Source: UBA2421 sp002343075 (lineage in GTDB: Bacteria > Planctomycetota > Phycisphaerae > Tepidisphaerales > Tepidisphaeraceae). From it: a stretch of 64,000 nt of DNA. This document shows, in pieces, positions 48,651-58,096 of the stretch (within the stretch, counting starts at the first letter, position 1; the number at the start of each line of letters is the position of its first letter). A program made the translations under genes and the position numbers. The notes beneath the pieces were generated by a model. The model saw only the letters and a list, made by a program, of their open reading frames with translations. It made no database searches and was not told where the DNA came from. The stretch lies in the NCBI GenBank assembly GCA_937982565.1, contig CALJLN010000046.1, positions 1-64,000 on the forward strand. Reading direction: 5' to 3'.

Positions 48651-50252
48651 GTGCTTTTTCTTCGGATCAAACAAGCTGAAGTCGCCTTGGCCGACGACCG
48701 GCTGGATGAGGCACTGTCGATCGTCCAGCGGGCCGATGTGCGGGCGCATCGACGGGGGCAGGCGCTGGTGACACGCGTCACGTCTGGCCTGCTGGATCGC
48801 GCCCGCAAGTGGCTGGCAATGGATCGCCCCGCCGACGCCGCGATGGACGCCGATAAGGCCATTCGGCTCGCCGGGGCCCTTCCCGACGCAGTTGAGTTGA
48901 AAGCGCAGGCTGCTGCGGCGATGCTCGACAGGCAGCAGCGCCACCGCCAATCGGTTGATGCGGTCGCGCGTGCACGTTTTCACCTGCACAACGGCCAGTT
49001 GGCTGCGGCGCGGCAGTTTGTGGGCCGTGGCGAGATGAGCACCGGCGGGCTTCACGCGATCATGGATGACTTGTCCGAACAAACTCAACGCGCCGCCGAG
49101 TCGCTCGATCGAGCCAGGGCTGCAATCGCCCGCCACGATTACGAGTCGGCGGTGCGCGATCTGCTGGCGGCTCAAAAGCTCGACAGTTCCAACCCTGCAG
49201 TCGCCGCAGCCATCGATGAATTTCATCAATCGCTCACACTTAAAGCCACCGATGCAATCAATGAAGGCCGCCTGGACAAGGCCTGTTTGCTTGAACAAAA
49301 ACTCGCACGGTTGCTCCCGAACGCCCTGGACGTTGAAGAACTGCGAAGTTCGCTCCTGCAGATCAAGCTGGCGTGGGAAGCGATCGAACGTGCGCAGCCG
49401 CGGCGCGCAGAGGAAACAATGCGGCGGCTGTACACCACCTTTCCGCAGGCCCAGTGGATGCGCGACGCCGCAGATCGGTTGGCCGAGGCATCTGCAGCGA
49501 TCGAAGCAGTCAGGGCCGGGCCGATGGGCCTGGTTGGAACCATGAAACCCACTCTCGCCGAGACACTCCCCCCGCCGGGCGCGCCAGTTCCAACGGCGCG
49601 ACGCGCGTCGCCCCCGCCGTTGCCCAGTTCGCCCCGCCACGGTGCTTCGCTCGCGGGCAGGCTCTTGCTGCAGGTAGACGGCGCAGGCAGCTTCGTGCTG
49701 GTTTGCGAGAATTCGGTAACCTTAGGCCCGATCAGCTCGAGTAATCGCGTGCAGGTCGGTTTTATCTGCGAGCCAAACACACCCGCTGCTCTCGTTGAGC
49801 GTGTTGAGGATGATTATTTCCTGCGCGCCGGGCTTGGCGTGGCGGTCAATAGCGCGCCGACCGCGAGCAGTGCGGGGGCGCCGGCGTCAAAGCTGCTGGG
49901 TGCGGGCGATCGCATCGCGCTCTCGCCACGATGCAGGATGACGTTTTCCCTGCCGGTTCCCGCCAGCACCACGGCCACGCTCGACCTGACCGGCGCGCGT
50001 CACCCCCGATCGGACGTGCGGCGGATCATCCTGATGGACCGCGATGTCGTCATCGGTCCCGGCGGGGCTAGCCATGTGCGCGTTGACAGCTTGAATGAGC
50101 CGGTGGTCCTTTTTCGACGCGACGGCCAGTTCTACCTCCGCGGCGGCGGCGCGGTGACGATGGGCGACCAGCCGATCGACCCGCAGACCGCCCTGCAGCC
50201 AGGCCAGCCCATCCGCGGGGCCGGTTTTGGGCTGGTCATCACACCTCTCTGA
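48651..50252 (+). CDS. TPR-like protein with FHA-like C-terminal domains
   Basis: A 533-aa soluble protein. Residues 1-300 look like TPR-type helical repeats (ALADDRLDEALSIVQRADV, LDRARAAIARHDYESAVRDL, RAEETMRRLYTTFPQAQW). After a Pro-rich linker (LPPPGAPVPTARRASPPPLP) two beta-rich FHA-like regions appear (about 335-430 with SVTLGPISSSNRVQVGFI, and about 450-533 with RDVVIGPGGASHVRVDS and FYLRGGGAVTMGDQP), lacking a clear R-S-N triad. The start is GTG 48651, six bases after AGAGGG. It lies 153 bp before the mini-kinase. A role as a phosphopeptide scaffold for that kinase is inference; the FHA assignment is weak. Confidence 0.65.
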   Translation: MLFLRIKQAEVALADDRLDEALSIVQRADVRAHRRGQALVTRVTSGLLDRARKWLAMDRPADAAMDADKAIRLAGALPDAVELKAQAAAAMLDRQQRHRQSVDAVARARFHLHNGQLAAARQFVGRGEMSTGGLHAIMDDLSEQTQRAAESLDRARAAIARHDYESAVRDLLAAQKLDSSNPAVAAAIDEFHQSLTLKATDAINEGRLDKACLLEQKLARLLPNALDVEELRSSLLQIKLAWEAIERAQPRRAEETMRRLYTTFPQAQWMRDAADRLAEASAAIEAVRAGPMGLVGTMKPTLAETLPPPGAPVPTARRASPPPLPSSPRHGASLAGRLLLQVDGAGSFVLVCENSVTLGPISSSNRVQVGFICEPNTPAALVERVEDDYFLRAGLGVAVNSAPTASSAGAPASKLLGAGDRIALSPRCRMTFSLPVPASTTATLDLTGARHPRSDVRRIILMDRDVVIGPGGASHVRVDSLNEPVVLFRRDGQFYLRGGGAVTMGDQPIDPQTALQPGQPIRGAGFGLVITPL

Positions 50253-50405
50253 TGCGACCTCGGATCGGCGCAGGGTCAAATCTCCATAAATCACTCATAA
50301 ACTCATTTGAGACAGTGTCTTATGCGATCTCGCCTGTTGCTGGGTTGGTTGCGTACTTGAGGATTGTTTGACGCATCGGAACCCCCCGCCGATCATTCCG
50401 CCGCG

Positions 50406-51134
50406 ATGTATCGACCCGGCAAAAAGATTCCCTTCGACCTTCCCATCGGCAGGAGTGTCGCCGGGAAATATGTAATCGAGCGCCCGCTTGGAAGCGGATG
50501 GGAAGGTGAGGTCTACGTCATTCGCGAAAATGCGACCGGCATTCGTCGCGCCGCTAAATTTTACTATCCTCACCGCGACCCGATGGGAAAAGCCGCCATC
50601 GCCTACGCGCGCAAGCTCGATGCTCTTCGGCATTGCTCGATCCTGCTGCAGTATCATCATCAGGAATACGCGTCGATCAAACGAAAGAAAGTAAATGTTG
50701 TCATTTCCGAGCTTGTTGAAGGTGTGAAGCTCAGCGAGTTTCTCGCGCACCAGCCGAAGCGTCGGCTCAGTACTTTTGAAGCGCTGCATGTCCTGCACGC
50801 GCTCGCGCGAGGTATCGCACCGATCCACGCGCTGGGTGAGTATCATGGCGATATTCACGATGACAACATCATGATTCGGCGGAAAGGCATCGGCTTTGAT
50901 ATCAAGTTGCTCGACTTCTTTGACCTCGGCAAACCCAGCAAATGGAAGATCAATAAGGATATTCTGAACTTGGTCGAAGTGTTTCACACATTGGTCGGCG
51001 GGCGGGAAAACTACGCGCGTCAGCCGCAGGTGGTTAAGCAAATCGTACGAGGGCTGAAAGATTCGCTCATTCTTGCGCGCTTTCATTCGGCGGGCGATAT
51101 CCAGCGGCATCTGGAAGGGCTGGCCTGGGAATAA
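50406..51134 (+). CDS. Compact protein kinase-like protein
   Basis: A 242-aa kinase-fold protein. The Gly loop reads GSGWEGEVYVI, the Lys is in AAKFYYPH, the catalytic loop is HGDIHDDN (keeping Asp and Asn of HxDxxxxN), and the DFG region is LLDFFDLG, where Phe replaces the Gly (DFF). It has no membrane helix or extra domain and is about 50 residues shorter than a typical kinase; the C-lobe appears trimmed. Atypical Mg loop and short size suggest a divergent or low-activity kinase. The ATG at 50406 is preferred over an upstream TTG at 50364. It follows the TPR/FHA-like gene by 153 bp. Confidence 0.78.
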   Translation: MYRPGKKIPFDLPIGRSVAGKYVIERPLGSGWEGEVYVIRENATGIRRAAKFYYPHRDPMGKAAIAYARKLDALRHCSILLQYHHQEYASIKRKKVNVVISELVEGVKLSEFLAHQPKRRLSTFEALHVLHALARGIAPIHALGEYHGDIHDDNIMIRRKGIGFDIKLLDFFDLGKPSKWKINKDILNLVEVFHTLVGGRENYARQPQVVKQIVRGLKDSLILARFHSAGDIQRHLEGLAWE

Positions 51135-51209
51135 GCGCCGGCTAACGGCATTGCAAGAACGCCGGGCTGTCGCTGCTTGCAATCGGTTCAGGCATGAGGA
51201 AACTTCCGC

Positions 51210-52862
51210 GTGCTCATGACCCAATCGACCCTCGTCACCCGCTTCGCACCTTCCCCCACTGGCTTTCTTCACGTCGGCGGGGCGCGCACCGCACTCTTTA
51301 ACTGGCTCCTCGCGCGTAAGCACGGCGGGCGTTACCTGCTGCGGATTGAAGACACCGACCTCGCCCGGAGCACACAGCAAGCGGTCGATCAACTGCTGGA
51401 TGACCTGCGATGGCTTGGACTCGATCACGACAATGCTGAACTCGTGTTTCAGTCCCGGAGGCTGAGCGTTTACAACGCACTGATCGAAAGGCTTCTCGTG
51501 GAGGGTAAGGCATATAAAGCCTACGAGACACGTGAAGAGCTTGAAGCCCTGCAAAAGCAGGCAGAGCGGGAAAAACGCGGGTTTCTCTACCGGCGGCGCG
51601 ATTTGAGCGCCGAATCGATCAAACAATACGAAGCTGAATCGCGTCCTGCGGTCGTTCGGCTGGCGATGCCGGTGCGCGATTACTCATTCGGCGACGAGGT
51701 GCTCGGAGAAATCAAGCTTCAGGCAAATCAGGTGGATGATTTTGTCATCCGCAAAACTGACGGAATGCCGACCTATCACTTTGCGGTAGTGGTCGATGAC
51801 GCCGAGATGGGCGTGACGCATGTCGTCCGCGGGCAGGAACACACGCTCAACACGTTTAAGCATATCGCTCTGCAAGCGGCGCTCGGCTACGACCGGCCCG
51901 TTTACGCCCATCTGCCGGTGATTCTCAATAAAGATGACGGAAAGAAGATGGGCAAGCGCGACCGCGATAAGAAGATTCGCGTTGCCACACACAACTGGCT
52001 GAAGAATAAGCAACAAACTGTGACCCAACTAGCGAGCTATTGCGGGCTGTCAGCGGGCCGGCTCGAATCGTGGCTGGCGACCGACACGCAGCAGCTCGAT
52101 CTTTCAGAGCAGGTGCTCGTGATGCAAACAGTTGGCTTACGAGAATCCGACCTGCCCGAGATTCTGGTAAACGATTTTCGCAGGAACGGATACTTGCCCG
52201 AGGCGCTATTGAATTTTCTGGCATTGCTCGGCTGGAACCCGGGTGATAACCGCGAAAAGATGACAATGGCAGAAATGACAGAACTCTTTGATCTGACAGG
52301 AGTTAACAAGGCCGGTGCCAAGTTCGATCGCGACAAGTTAGCCGCATTCAACACCGCTGCCGCCGCCGGGGCGACGTCGGATCGGCTGCTTGCCGGGCTA
52401 AAGGATTACCTCGCCGTCAATCCTGAATCGCCATTGAATCGCGCGAGCGACGATCAACTCTTGGCTACATTGTCCATGTGTGCGGGTTTTCGGATTTTCC
52501 GCGACGTGGAAGAGAAGGCCCGGGGACTGTTCCTCCATGACGAGGAAGTCGTTTACCAGCCTGAAGCAGTTGAGAAAGTTCTGCGTAAAAACAATGGCGA
52601 GGGCTTGGGGGTCTTGAAGTTGATCCATGCAATGCTGGAGACGATCGACCCCTGGAGCCATGAACCAATTGAGCAGGCGGTCAAGTCATTCGCTGAAAAC
52701 CGGCAACTGGGACTGGGCAAAGTTGCGCAGCCGCTCCGCGTGGCGATCACTGGCACGAGCGTTTCTCCACCGATCGGGCAGAGTCTCGAGATGATTGGAA
52801 GGGAATCGACCCTCCGCCGCGTTCAACGCTGCATCGATCAGACGGCCCCCTCCGCTGGGTGA
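51210..52862 (+). CDS. gltX: Glutamyl-tRNA synthetase
   Basis: A 550-aa class I synthetase. The HIGH-type motif is RFAPSPTGFLHVGGARTALF, the following RIEDTD is typical, and KKMGKRDRDKK is the KMSKS-like loop. The C-terminal anticodon-binding helices complete it. Together with glnS the cell charges both Glu and Gln directly. GTG 51210 follows GAGGAA by about 8 nt; the ATG two codons later (51216) is an alternative. It converges on the LuxR-type gene. Confidence 0.94.
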   Translation: MLMTQSTLVTRFAPSPTGFLHVGGARTALFNWLLARKHGGRYLLRIEDTDLARSTQQAVDQLLDDLRWLGLDHDNAELVFQSRRLSVYNALIERLLVEGKAYKAYETREELEALQKQAEREKRGFLYRRRDLSAESIKQYEAESRPAVVRLAMPVRDYSFGDEVLGEIKLQANQVDDFVIRKTDGMPTYHFAVVVDDAEMGVTHVVRGQEHTLNTFKHIALQAALGYDRPVYAHLPVILNKDDGKKMGKRDRDKKIRVATHNWLKNKQQTVTQLASYCGLSAGRLESWLATDTQQLDLSEQVLVMQTVGLRESDLPEILVNDFRRNGYLPEALLNFLALLGWNPGDNREKMTMAEMTELFDLTGVNKAGAKFDRDKLAAFNTAAAAGATSDRLLAGLKDYLAVNPESPLNRASDDQLLATLSMCAGFRIFRDVEEKARGLFLHDEEVVYQPEAVEKVLRKNNGEGLGVLKLIHAMLETIDPWSHEPIEQAVKSFAENRQLGLGKVAQPLRVAITGTSVSPPIGQSLEMIGRESTLRRVQRCIDQTAPSAG

Positions 52863-52924
52863 ACCGCTTTGCAAGGGTGCCGCCGCCTCGGCCGTTGCAG
52901 CGGCCGTCGTTGCGAACCGAGGCG

Positions 52925-53770
52925 TCACGGCTGGAGGTTAGATCGATCCTCGAGCCAGCGGGCGATGCGCTCGTCAACAAAAAGCGCAGCCAATTCACCG
53001 CGGCTGTTTACCTTGAATTTTTCGAGCAGCTTGTTGATCGCGAGGTCCACATAATCCTGCAAAACCCCGGCGTAGTGGGCGATTTCCTGTCTGGAGAAAC
53101 CCTGAAGCACAGTGAGCAAGATCGGATACAAGCCCGGTTGCAGGTCGAGCAATTGTTCGGGGATATCGTCGGTAAAGGTCTGATCCATCACCGGCGCGAT
53201 CGCCCGGCACGCCAGCGAAAGCAGATCGCGCTGCCGGGTGGTGTACTCCGGCGATCCGACCACTCGAAACGCATTATAAATCACCACCCTGCCGCCGCTG
53301 CCCGCCCAATAGCAGGCCATATCGTCCTGCCAGCGATTGGGCTGCAGGAGCCTCGCGCGAAAAACGTCGGAATACCATCGCGATTCGGCGTCTTCGCTGT
53401 AGATAAAGCTGCACGGCGAACGCAGTGTCGCCATCGCCGCCGGAATGGCGCGGTCGCAAATCGGGCCGCACAAATCGATGAGACCCTGCACTTCTTCCGA
53501 ATCGCGCGGTTCGATCAGTGAAAACGTCGGCCCAAACGTCACCCGGTCGATGACCCTCGGGGCCGGGTGGCGATCTAACTCACCGAGAAGCAAGACATGA
53601 TAGTCAAGATCCGGTCCCACCACTGCAGCAAATCGACGAAGCAGCAGCGACAGTTTCTCATGCCGGGGCAGATGCTCTTCGGTGGCGTCGGTCAATGCGT
53701 CAACAACTTCATTGGCATCGCGCAGCCGAATTAAACCATGATCATGCCGTCCTTTGTGTGGCGGAAACAT
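52925..53770 (-). CDS. LuxR-type helix-turn-helix regulator with unknown sensor domain
   Basis: A 281-aa protein. The last 65 residues form a LuxR/GerE-like helix-turn-helix (LLTVLQGFSRQEIAHYAGVL then VDLAINKLLEKFKVNSRGEL), with the usual acidic-Gly-x-S pattern altered to QGFSRQEI. The N-terminal 200 residues (for example VTFGPTFSLIEPRDSEEVQG, CGPICDRAIPAAMATL) look like a small-molecule-sensing domain of unknown type, perhaps GAF-like. It lies 12 bp downstream of glnS on the same strand, so translation regulation of the pair is possible. The target is unknown. GAGG lies close before the ATG. Confidence 0.75.
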   Translation of the reverse strand: MFPPHKGRHDHGLIRLRDANEVVDALTDATEEHLPRHEKLSLLLRRFAAVVGPDLDYHVLLLGELDRHPAPRVIDRVTFGPTFSLIEPRDSEEVQGLIDLCGPICDRAIPAAMATLRSPCSFIYSEDAESRWYSDVFRARLLQPNRWQDDMACYWAGSGGRVVIYNAFRVVGSPEYTTRQRDLLSLACRAIAPVMDQTFTDDIPEQLLDLQPGLYPILLTVLQGFSRQEIAHYAGVLQDYVDLAINKLLEKFKVNSRGELAALFVDERIARWLEDRSNLQP

Positions 53771-53782
53771 GCACGTCGCTCC

Positions 53783-55513
53783 TCAACCTCGCTTTTGCTC
53801 TTTCGACCACGAATCCTTCAATGACACAGCCCGATTGAACACGAGCTTCCCGTCCTTGCTGTCGCGATCGACCACAAAGTAGGCGTTTCGCTCAAACTGA
53901 AAGTGTTGCCCCTCGGCTGCACCTGCGATGCTCGGCTCAAGCTTCGCATCTGCGATCACCTCGAGTGACTGTGGATTGAGATTGACCGTCCAATCCTGTC
54001 CTTCGGGAAACTTTGTCGGCTCGGGTGTCTTGAAGAGATGATCGTACAGTCGCACCTCGCAATTGATGGCATGTGAGGCCGAAACCCAGTGGATCGTACC
54101 CTTCACTTTGCGGCCATCAGGCGAATCGCCGCCGCGCGTGGCCGGGTCGTAGGTGCAGTGAACCTCAGTCACCCTGCCGGAAGCGTCCTTAACGACGCTC
54201 TCGGCCTTGATAAAGAAAGCCCATCGCAACCGCACTTCCTTACCCGGAGTGAGCCGAAAATACTTCGGCGGGGGCACTTCCTCAAAATCACCCTGCTCAA
54301 TGTAAAGCTCGCGCGTAAACGGCACCTTCCGCATACCGGCAGCGGGGTCTTCCGGGTTGTTTACCGCATCGAGCCACTCCACATCGCCCTCCGGAAAATT
54401 GGTAATGACTACTTTCACGGGCCGAAGCACGCCCATGACTCGGGGAGCCCGCCTATTCAAATCTTCACGGAGGAAATTCTCCAGCACCGAGTGCTCGATG
54501 ACGCTATCAAACTTGTTCACGCCAATGTGTTTGCAAAACGCGCGAATTGCCTCGGGCGTGTAGCCCTTTCGACGATAGGCGCTGATCGTTGGCATACGGG
54601 GGTCGTCCCAGCCGGAAGTCGTGCCATCTTCAACCATTTTCCGAAGATTGCGCTTCGAGAGCAGGATGTATGACAACTGTAACTTGGCAAACTCGATCTG
54701 CTGACTGTGATGAATCTTCTTCCCCCACGGCCCGCTGCCGTCATCAGTGCGACCTTCGTTCACCGAATCGATGAACCAATCGTACAGCGGGCGATGGTTC
54801 TCAAACTCCAGCGTGCAGATCGAATGGGTGACCGCTTCAATCGAATCCTCAAAACCGTGAGCCCAATCATACATTGGATAGATGCACCACTGATTGCCGG
54901 TGTTATGGTGCTCGGCGTGGACGATGCGATACATCACTGGGTCGCGCAAGTTGAAGTTCGGCGAAGACATATCAATCTTCGCACGCAATACTTTCGACCC
55001 ATCTGGAAACTCGCCCTGCTTCATCCGCTCGAGTAGCTCGAGATTTTCCTCAACTGAGCGTTCGCGAAATGGCGAATTGGTTCCGCCAGTGATGCCACCG
55101 CGGTTCAGGCGGATTTCTTCGATCGTTTGATCGTCTACATACGCTTTCCCCTTCTTGATCAGTTCCTGCGCATAGGCATACATCGTGCCAAAGTAGTCGC
55201 TCGCCCATACAATCTTTGCAGGGTCAAACCCGAGCCAGCGAACGTCTGCTTCGATCGACTTTACATACTCCACTTCCTCTTTCTCGGGATTGGTGTCGTC
55301 ATAGCGGAGGTTACACGCGCCGCCATACTCCTGAGCCAGCCCGAAGTTGAGGCAGATACTCTTGGCATGGCCAATATGCAGGTAGCCATTAGGCTCCGGC
55401 GGAAACCGCGTCACTACTTTTCCGCCCCATTTTCCGGACGCGTTGTCGGCTTCGATGATTCGCCGAATGAAATCGAGGCCTTCACGGTCCGCTGATGTGT
55501 TTTCTTCGCTCAT
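53783..55513 (-). CDS. glnS: Glutaminyl-tRNA synthetase
   Basis: A 576-aa class I synthetase with the GlnRS-type HIGH motif FPPEPNGYLHIGHAKSICLN, LRYDDTNPEKEEVEYVKSI and the KMSKS-like ILLSKRNLRKMV. The C-terminal beta-barrel regions (EVHCTYDPATRGGDSPDGRK) match GlnRS rather than a discriminating GluRS. GlnRS is uncommon in bacteria outside some groups, and probably came from eukaryotes by transfer. It is followed by the LuxR-type gene with a 12-bp gap; smpB lies upstream on the same strand. Confidence 0.94.
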   Translation of the reverse strand: MSEENTSADREGLDFIRRIIEADNASGKWGGKVVTRFPPEPNGYLHIGHAKSICLNFGLAQEYGGACNLRYDDTNPEKEEVEYVKSIEADVRWLGFDPAKIVWASDYFGTMYAYAQELIKKGKAYVDDQTIEEIRLNRGGITGGTNSPFRERSVEENLELLERMKQGEFPDGSKVLRAKIDMSSPNFNLRDPVMYRIVHAEHHNTGNQWCIYPMYDWAHGFEDSIEAVTHSICTLEFENHRPLYDWFIDSVNEGRTDDGSGPWGKKIHHSQQIEFAKLQLSYILLSKRNLRKMVEDGTTSGWDDPRMPTISAYRRKGYTPEAIRAFCKHIGVNKFDSVIEHSVLENFLREDLNRRAPRVMGVLRPVKVVITNFPEGDVEWLDAVNNPEDPAAGMRKVPFTRELYIEQGDFEEVPPPKYFRLTPGKEVRLRWAFFIKAESVVKDASGRVTEVHCTYDPATRGGDSPDGRKVKGTIHWVSASHAINCEVRLYDHLFKTPEPTKFPEGQDWTVNLNPQSLEVIADAKLEPSIAGAAEGQHFQFERNAYFVVDRDSKDGKLVFNRAVSLKDSWSKEQKRG

Positions 55514-55606
55514 ACGTTTACAGCCGGGGGTAATGCAGAATCATTTGTACTTCGCCATTGCGCGGGCGGAAGAACGATCGCTGGATCCAATATCGCAGCC
55601 GAAGTC

Positions 55607-56077
55607 TCACCGTTTGATGCTTTGCACGCGGCGCAATTCGCGATCAGCTTCTTTCTTCTTGATGGTTTGCCGCTTGTCAAACTGTTGCTTGCCTTTCCCA
55701 ACTCCGATTTCCACCTTCGCACGACCATCCTTGAAGTAAATGGCCAGAGGGACGATAGTCGTGCCCTTTGCCGTCAGTTCGCCTTCCAGCTTGCGAATCT
55801 CCCGCTTGTGCGCCAGCAGATAGCGCTCGCGGCGGGGTTGGTGGTTGTAGATGATTGTCGCCTGTTTGTATGGGTCGATGTGGCACCCATGGAGCACAAG
55901 CCGCCCCTTTTCCACCCGCACATACGCTTCCTGTAGCTGGGCATGGCCGTGGCGGAGCGACTTTACTTCGCTACCCACCAGCGCGATGCCACACTCCAGC
56001 TTCGCCTCGATAAAATAGTCGTGCAGCGCCCGGCGGTTGACGATACGCGGCGGATTTTTCAGGCTTCCGTTCGACAC
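55607..56077 (-). CDS. smpB: SsrA-binding protein
   Basis: A 156-aa tmRNA partner that rescues stalled ribosomes. Markers: VNRRALHDYFIEAKLECGIALVGSE, SLRHGHAQLQEAYVRVEKGR, HIDPYKQATIIYNHQPRRER and the C-terminal VGKGKQQFDKRQTIKKKEAD tail with its basic residues. The start is GTG 56077, with TAGAAT ending 9 nt upstream and no ribosome site. The tmRNA gene itself is not in the window. It is divergent from the SpoIVB-like gene, with 61 bp between the starts. Confidence 0.94.
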   Translation of the reverse strand: MSNGSLKNPPRIVNRRALHDYFIEAKLECGIALVGSEVKSLRHGHAQLQEAYVRVEKGRLVLHGCHIDPYKQATIIYNHQPRRERYLLAHKREIRKLEGELTAKGTTIVPLAIYFKDGRAKVEIGVGKGKQQFDKRQTIKKKEADRELRRVQSIKR

Positions 56078-56138
56078 TTCGAATCGATTCTACTCAACCG
56101 CTGCTCTCCTTGCGAGCGAAAGCCTTGAGGCATACGAT

Positions 56139-58001
56139 TTGCGGACTTTGCAAACGCGAATTCTTGTCCTCATCGTGCTGGCCGCTACGTCGTCGCTGCT
56201 TCCGTTGGCGCGCGCCGAGTTTCCCAGATTGTTTGACCCGAATCGTCACATGCGAATCGATGAGGTGAAGCCTGGAATGAAGGGCTACGGGCTTACCGTG
56301 TTCCTCGGCACCGAGATTGAGCGGTTTGATGTCGAAGTCGTCTCAGTGATGCGCAACTTTAATCCGAAACGCGACGCCATTCTGATACGTTGCAGCGGGG
56401 AAACGATGGAGCACGTTGGCGCAGTCGCCGGGATGAGCGGTTCGCCAATCTTCCTTCGCGATGCAGACGGACACGATCGCATGATCGGCGCTTTTGCCTA
56501 CGGCTGGGCACTTGCCAAAGACCCGATTGCCGGCGTACAGCCGATTGAATACATGCTGGCGCTGGCGGATAACCCGTTTAAGGTCGCCGAACCAGTCGGA
56601 GCGCGCGCAGAGGCGCGAAGTTCCAAGCCTTGGGATGTTCTGGCGGCCATGCAACCGACAAGAACAGCTGTTACAACGTCTCGGCAAACAGACGACGGCG
56701 CCCTGCGGCGGATTCTGACCCCTGTAAGTGTCTCCGGCGTGCCTGCACGTGTGCTGGCGCGATACTCTGACCTGTTTGCGGCTAACCAACTCGCGATTTT
56801 CCAGGCCGGCGGAGGCATTGCCCCAGGAGAACTGCCCGACGCGCCAATCAAGCCCGGCTCAGTCATCATCACCCCACTGGTCACCGGCGACGTCGAGTTT
56901 CACGCCAATGGCACCTGCACCGAAGTGTTGGATGGCAAGGTGTTTGCATTCGGCCATCCGTTTAACAACGAAGGGGCAGTGGAACTGCCCTTTGCCGAAG
57001 GCGCGGTGCAGGGCATCGTCGCATCGCTGGGCAGCAGCTTTAAGATGGCGGCGATGGGCAAGGTCAAGGGCGTGATCAACACGGATCATACCGTTGGAAT
57101 TGCCGGCGAGTTTGGGACTGCCCCCGCCACCGTGCCGATCGACGTAAAGATCATCCGCGACGGTAGAACGGCAACGTTTCATTTCGATGCCATTCGGCAC
57201 GCCAGACTTCTTCCAATTCTAGTGGCTATCAGCGTCGACTCGGCATTGGCTGCCGACGGCGAGCTGCCGCAATATAGCACTGCTCGCTATGACGTGCAGC
57301 TGACGTTCGAAAATGATCGCGCGCTTCGTTTTAAAAACGTCATGGCCAACTTTGACCCAGGCGATTTCGTCGGCCGGGTGATGTCGCCTCTGCGTGCGGC
57401 GGCGGAGAATCCATTTGAGCGCGTTCTACCAACTCGCATTGAGGTCTCGGTGAGCGTCAACAGCGGATCGAAGGATGCGCAGATTCTGTCGGTGCAGATT
57501 CCCAAGACCCGTTTTCGCGCCGGAGACACGCTCGGCGGTTTCGTCACTTACCGACCCTTCCGCGGTGAGGAGGCCGATCTGCCTTTCGAATTTGAGCTGC
57601 CTCGCGATTTGCCGGACGGAACATATCAGTTGGTCATAGGGGATTCCGAGCGATATTTTGCCGACGAACTTACAGCCAGGCCGTTCCGGTTCAGTGCCGA
57701 AAATGGTGAAGATGTTTTTGCGGTGATGCAGGAGTATTTCTCCATCCCGAACAATGCCATCTTTGTACGGCTCATGCGTCAACCCGACGGCGTGGCGGTG
57801 GGACGGGTGGCGCTCAACCATTTACCAGCTTCACGGCGGCAGGTGCTGCTTGGAGCTGGCCGCAGCAACGTCACAGAGTTCGCAGGCTCCGCGGTGAAGC
57901 AGATTGAAACTGATGCAATCATGACCGGCTCGGCCGAGTTTACGATCACCGTTGATCGCAATGCACCAACGAAGCGCGCAAGCGATGAAAACAGGCGATG
58001 A
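56139..58001 (+). CDS. SpoIVB-like S55 peptidase domain protein
   Basis: A 620-aa exported protein. A TTG at 56139 with GAGG eight bases upstream gives a signal peptide (RTLQTRILVLIVLAATSSLLPLARA). The mature part opens with the S55/SpoIVB block: IDEVKPGMKGYGLTVF, VVSVMRNFNPKRDAILIR, and GAVAGMSGSPIFLRDADG, in which the GMSGSPIF serine matches the SpoIVB active-site serine. The C-terminal half contains beta-rich repeats ending in ITVDRNAP. SpoIVB activates sigma-K by proteolysis in spore formers; a planctomycete homologue must serve another signalling role. The neighbouring histidine kinase begins 95 bp downstream. Confidence 0.85.
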   Translation: MRTLQTRILVLIVLAATSSLLPLARAEFPRLFDPNRHMRIDEVKPGMKGYGLTVFLGTEIERFDVEVVSVMRNFNPKRDAILIRCSGETMEHVGAVAGMSGSPIFLRDADGHDRMIGAFAYGWALAKDPIAGVQPIEYMLALADNPFKVAEPVGARAEARSSKPWDVLAAMQPTRTAVTTSRQTDDGALRRILTPVSVSGVPARVLARYSDLFAANQLAIFQAGGGIAPGELPDAPIKPGSVIITPLVTGDVEFHANGTCTEVLDGKVFAFGHPFNNEGAVELPFAEGAVQGIVASLGSSFKMAAMGKVKGVINTDHTVGIAGEFGTAPATVPIDVKIIRDGRTATFHFDAIRHARLLPILVAISVDSALAADGELPQYSTARYDVQLTFENDRALRFKNVMANFDPGDFVGRVMSPLRAAAENPFERVLPTRIEVSVSVNSGSKDAQILSVQIPKTRFRAGDTLGGFVTYRPFRGEEADLPFEFELPRDLPDGTYQLVIGDSERYFADELTARPFRFSAENGEDVFAVMQEYFSIPNNAIFVRLMRQPDGVAVGRVALNHLPASRRQVLLGAGRSNVTEFAGSAVKQIETDAIMTGSAEFTITVDRNAPTKRASDENRR

Positions 58002-58096
58002 AAGTCCCCATGTGGACATATGACAAACCCGCACTTTCGGTTTTCTGCACTCCGCAACTCTTTGCTCACCCGCGGGCAAGCGTATAAGTTACTGCC

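Noticed and set aside
48627..51626. Long minus-strand open frames of 337 and 443 codons
   Set aside because: They lie opposite the TPR/FHA-like, kinase and gltX genes, which have clear protein motifs; the antisense frames show none.
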